From AP-15 sp963700185 (GTDB lineage: Bacteria; Pseudomonadota; Alphaproteobacteria; ATCC43930; CGMCC-115725), in NCBI GenBank assembly GCA_963700185.1, contig CAVOWP010000030.1, positions 434,001-498,000 of the forward strand: 64,000 bases of DNA, given 5' to 3'. Shown piece after piece: positions 60,970 to 64,000 of the stretch (position 1 is its first letter; every line of letters begins with the position of its first letter). The notes beneath the pieces were generated by a model. The model saw only the letters and a list, made by a program, of their open reading frames with translations. It did not search any database and was not told the origin of the DNA. The translations under genes and the position numbers were made by a program.

Positions 60970-62604
60970 TCATCCGCGGCGCCGAGCGAGTGCGGCCTCA
61001 TCATATCCCGGCAGACCGCCGGCGGGAAAAATCGCGACCAACGCGAGGCCGGTCAATGCAAGAAAGCAGATCCTGAGCGCGCGGCTGCGACCTTCGGTGT
61101 TGATGCGCACAGCCTCGGTCACTTGTCTGGGCGCGGCCGTCGTCTCCTCCAATACCTCCAGCAAATGGTCGTTGCTTACGAAGGCAATGTCGTCAAGATC
61201 AAACTGCGCTTTGAGATTCTTCGGGATGACCGGGTTGTCGACCAGCTCCCTCGTGACACTCGCGCTCAGCACGCCGATCAACAGCGCGCCGGCAATCGCG
61301 GTGCCGACGGCCCCGGCGAGGTTGTTGGTGGTGCCCCGCAGCGAGGCCACATCGCCGGCCAACTCCTCGGGCGAAGCCGCAGCCAGGACGTTGAACACAG
61401 TCGTGACCAGCGCACCTTGTCCAAGACCAAGCACGATCAGCCCGAAGGTCACCATAAAGGTTTCCCACTCGTTCCAGACGACCACCCCCAGGGATGCTAG
61501 CGCGGCGGCTACCATGACGAAGGCGGAACGCGCGATGAAGCGAGAGCTAACCCGGTCGAGAAGACGCGAAACCAGGACCGCCGCGACGAAGATCGCCAGC
61601 GAATAGGGAATGATCGCCAACGCAGTCTCAAGGCTGTTGCGGCCCTGGACAATCTCAATATAGAGCGGGATCAGGAAGCTGACAGCCGAACCGAGCATGA
61701 CGATCATGAACATCGTGAACACCGCGGACCGCTGCTGCGGCGTCTCGATCACCTGCGGGGCGATCAGTGGCGTCTTCTGCGCCGCCCGACGTCTCCTCGA
61801 CCAAACAAAGAAAGCTTGACCGAACACGATACCGACGACGATCATGACCGGCGCCGGCGACAATCCGAGCACACCGAACGGCGCGCTGGGCTCGGCCAGC
61901 AGCACCCCCCACCTATTGATGCTGTTGAAGCCAATGCTGATCAGAGGGATGGCCAAAGCCACCAGGCCGAAGCCGACCCAGTCGATCCTCAAGTCGCGCC
62001 GGCTTTCGACCGGGTCCAATCGCTTGCCGAGGAGGAAGACGCAGGCGGCAAGGGCGGCGAGCAGCCCGAACGGGTAGCGCCAGCCGATCCATGTGCCGAG
62101 CGAGCCCGCGACCAGAAATGCCACGACGCCACCCATGGCCTCCGACGCGCCCAGCCAGCCGAGGGCTTGCGCCTGCTGCCGGCCTCGGTAGTTGGCGGCG
62201 ATCAGCACGACCAATGTCGGGATCAATGCGGCCGACGCGGCGCCGGCGACGGCCTGAGCCGCGATCATCATCGTCGCGTACGGGCTCAGAGCCATTATCG
62301 CCATCGCCCCGCCGAACAGGACTACCGTCGCCTGAAACACCGATCGTGCGCCGAAGAGCACGCCGATCTTCGCGCCCATCATGACGAGCCCGGCGACGAT
62401 CAGCGAGTGGATGACGATAGCCGTCCCTACCGTGGTCGGGGACGTGTTGAAACTGCCGACAATTCCGCCGACGGAGACCCGCAAGGCATTGATGTTGAAG
62501 GACATCAGGATCTGGGCCAGCGCGATGACAATCATCGGCAGCCAGGAAGCCTGCAGCTCGGGTTTATCCTCGGCGATCGAAGCAGCGTCAGTCGTCAATC
62601 CCAT
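60970..62604 (-). CDS. MFS transporter, DHA2-like, 14 membrane segments
   Basis: 544 aa. First segments LPMIVIALAQILMSFNINAL and AIVIHSLIVAGLVMMGAKIG; motif A-like GAKIGVLFGARS; 14 segments suggest DHA2. The long C-terminal extension (DLDDIAFVSNDHLLEVLEET, AVRINTEGRSRALRICFLAL) is nearly the same as in the gene cut by the right window edge. Substrate unknown; could be drug export or an amino-acid-related solute, given the neighbouring asparaginase. Confidence 0.9.
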   Translation of the reverse strand: MGLTTDAASIAEDKPELQASWLPMIVIALAQILMSFNINALRVSVGGIVGSFNTSPTTVGTAIVIHSLIVAGLVMMGAKIGVLFGARSVFQATVVLFGGAMAIMALSPYATMMIAAQAVAGAASAALIPTLVVLIAANYRGRQQAQALGWLGASEAMGGVVAFLVAGSLGTWIGWRYPFGLLAALAACVFLLGKRLDPVESRRDLRIDWVGFGLVALAIPLISIGFNSINRWGVLLAEPSAPFGVLGLSPAPVMIVVGIVFGQAFFVWSRRRRAAQKTPLIAPQVIETPQQRSAVFTMFMIVMLGSAVSFLIPLYIEIVQGRNSLETALAIIPYSLAIFVAAVLVSRLLDRVSSRFIARSAFVMVAAALASLGVVVWNEWETFMVTFGLIVLGLGQGALVTTVFNVLAAASPEELAGDVASLRGTTNNLAGAVGTAIAGALLIGVLSASVTRELVDNPVIPKNLKAQFDLDDIAFVSNDHLLEVLEETTAAPRQVTEAVRINTEGRSRALRICFLALTGLALVAIFPAGGLPGYDEAALARRRG

Positions 62605-62686
62605 TGCTCCCGAGAATTGATGGACGGCGGCCTGGCACCCGCCATTCCTGAGATCCCCCCGATCGCGACAGAGCGGCAGGCGCGGT

Positions 62687-63670
62687 TTACTGATAGGGCG
62701 CGAAGGCTTCGGCGACTGTGCTGCGGTCTACTATGGTGCGCAGAATAAGGCCCAGCAGCAGGCGTGCTTTGAGGCCGGACAGGTAGCCGGCGGGCACGAG
62801 ATTGCGGGCGAGCAGGTCGATCTCGGATCCCGGATAGCCGTAGGTGCGGGTGAAGACAGGACCGGTCATCGCCCGCGAAGCCAGCACTACCGGGATCTTG
62901 GCGGCGAGGTCGCCGACGATTGGCGCGGCGTCTGCCGGCACATGCCCGGCACCTATCCCTTCGATGACGACGCCGGCATAGCCGAGACCAGGCAGAGCAT
63001 TCATCATGCGCCCGTCGTCTCCCATCGCCCATTTGACGAGCGCGACGGGAGCCGGGGGGCCGTCCGCAGACGGCAGGGTCGGCGTTCGCGACACCCGGAC
63101 GAAGAACCGGGGCCGGCCCTCGACGACGGCGCCGAGCGGGCCTACCAGTGGTGAAGAGAAAGCCGAAGGCAAGGTGGTATGCGACTTCTGCACAAAGCGT
63201 GCGGGGTGAATATCGTAATTCAGCACCGCGAGAGTGCCGAGGCCGCGCGCTTCGGGCGCCGCGGCGACCCGTGCGGCCGCGAGCAGATTGGCCGGTCCAT
63301 CCGCCCCGGGTGCATCGGCCCCGCGCATGGCACCGGTGACGACGACCGGCTTCTCGCCCCCCACCAGCACGTCGAGGAGGAAGGCGGATTCTTCGATCGT
63401 GTCGGTGCCCTGGATGACGACGGCGCCGTCGAAGCCGGAGGCGAAGCCCTTCTCGATCGTGCGCGCGACTTCGACGAGGTCCCCGGGCGTGAGTGAGGGG
63501 CTGGGCAGGCGAAACGGCGAGTGCGCCTCGATCTCCGCCACTTCGGCGAGCGCCGGCACCGAAGCCACCAGTTCTTCGGCTCCGAGTTTCGGTGCAATGC
63601 CGCCCGAGTCGCTCGGCACCATGGTGATCGTCCCGCCGAGCGACAAAACGAGCAACCGCGGCTTGGTCAT
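62687..63670 (-). CDS. L-asparaginase (type I/II fold)
   Basis: 327 aa. Both catalytic loops are present: Thr14 in LSLGGTITM and Thr89-Asp90 in VIQGTDTIEE; also VVTGAMRGADAPGADGP. No signal peptide, so cytoplasmic. Hydrolyses asparagine (or a related amide) to aspartate and ammonia. Placed between two paralogous MFS genes, which suggests uptake or export of its substrate or product (inference). Confidence 0.93.
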   Translation of the reverse strand: MTKPRLLVLSLGGTITMVPSDSGGIAPKLGAEELVASVPALAEVAEIEAHSPFRLPSPSLTPGDLVEVARTIEKGFASGFDGAVVIQGTDTIEESAFLLDVLVGGEKPVVVTGAMRGADAPGADGPANLLAAARVAAAPEARGLGTLAVLNYDIHPARFVQKSHTTLPSAFSSPLVGPLGAVVEGRPRFFVRVSRTPTLPSADGPPAPVALVKWAMGDDGRMMNALPGLGYAGVVIEGIGAGHVPADAAPIVGDLAAKIPVVLASRAMTGPVFTRTYGYPGSEIDLLARNLVPAGYLSGLKARLLLGLILRTIVDRSTVAEAFAPYQ

Positions 63671-63684
63671 GGCGCGGTCCCCCC

Positions 63685-63718
63685 AGGAGTTCCCAGGGGA
63701 GTTCCCAGGGGAGTTCCC
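63685..63718. repeat. 12-bp tandem repeat, nearly three copies
   Basis: AGGGGAGTTCCC twice, preceded by a shortened copy, in the leader of the asparaginase gene. Confidence 0.8.
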
Positions 63719-63728
63719 CGAGGCAAGA

Positions 63729-64000
63729 TCACGCCCTCTGTGGCGGCGGCTCGGCCGGGATCTCGCCCGGCTTGTAGTCGGGCAACCGGCCGGCCGCGAC
63801 GATCGTCAACAGGGCGAGACCCGCCATCGCCAGGAGGCCGATCTTCAGCGCCCGCAAACGCGCCTCGGTATTGATGCGAACCGCCTCCTCGACCTGTTCC
63901 GGCGTCGCCGTCGTGCGCTGCATGATCCCGAGCAGCCGGTCGTTGTTGACGAAGTTGATATTGTCGAGATCGATTTGCGACTGGATCTCCGGCGGCAGCC
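63729..64000 (-). CDS. MFS transporter, C-terminal part (continues past the window)
   Basis: Partial: only the last 90 residues. IQSQIDLDNINFVNNDRLLG, EEAVRINTEARLRALKIGLL and a final membrane segment (MAGLALLTIVAAGRLPDY) match the tail of the MFS protein at 60970-62604 at most positions. First gene of the putative operon, 58 bp before the asparaginase. Confidence 0.85.
   Translation of the reverse strand, partial: LPPEIQSQIDLDNINFVNNDRLLGIMQRTTATPEQVEEAVRINTEARLRALKIGLLAMAGLALLTIVAAGRLPDYKPGEIPAEPPPQRA

Overview
This window reads as chromosomal DNA from a GC-rich alphaproteobacterium, most likely of the Hyphomicrobiales (Rhizobiales) type. The basis is family recognition and gene order: an accD-folC pair, an HpnN-type hopanoid RND transporter, a Ku end-joining gene, serine-glyoxylate aminotransferase, DUF35-thiolase and SDR acyl-CoA genes, and PEP-CTERM proteins. 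No rRNA, intact tRNA, CRISPR array or complete transposon was found.

Layout. 0.1-6.5 kb: small protein with a strong terminator, DUF35 plus SCP2-type thiolase, a four-domain rhodanese gene broken by two frameshifts, a secreted double ABM-domain protein, gamma-glutamyltransferase. 6.7-16.7 kb: hpnN with an overlapping acyltransferase, HSL-family esterase, two PLP aminotransferases, a decayed DUF6036 gene, two convergent PEP-CTERM genes. 17-31 kb: cupin and amidohydrolase, ku, DUF192, CPA1 antiporter with cyclic-nucleotide domain joined to a sulfur-amino-acid lyase, cytidine deaminase, FecB-like binding protein, VanZ, SDR, DUF900 hydrolase. 30.9-38.7 kb: FadL-like porin, then a methyltransferase translationally coupled to a 1735-residue pseudokinase/ATPase/GAF/nucleotide-cyclase protein. 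38.8-44.8 kb: FAD amine-oxidase-like enzyme, NADP-binding protein, accD, folC, MetE-like protein.

45-59.8 kb is an accessory zone full of wreckage: GST, a DUF417 (RclC-like) operon, an AraC regulator with the two cysteines of the hypochlorite sensor RclR, a decayed second copy of that regulator, three LysR copies (two clearly dead, sharing an 82-bp leader), a haloalkane dehalogenase with an unknown partner, a broken D-2-hydroxyacid dehydrogenase, an FHA protein, a patatin, fused fragments of unrelated genes, and the 3' half of a tRNA-Arg next to an integrase-like N-terminus. 59.8-64 kb (minus strand) is a probable operon: MFS transporter (partial), asparaginase, paralogous MFS transporter, patatin.

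At least ten otherwise intact genes are interrupted by single-base shifts, and nearly every one fits one extra base. This points to insertion-type sequence error in the assembly more than to biology. True decay (nonsense codons, deletions, fusion junctions) is concentrated at 46-59.8 kb.
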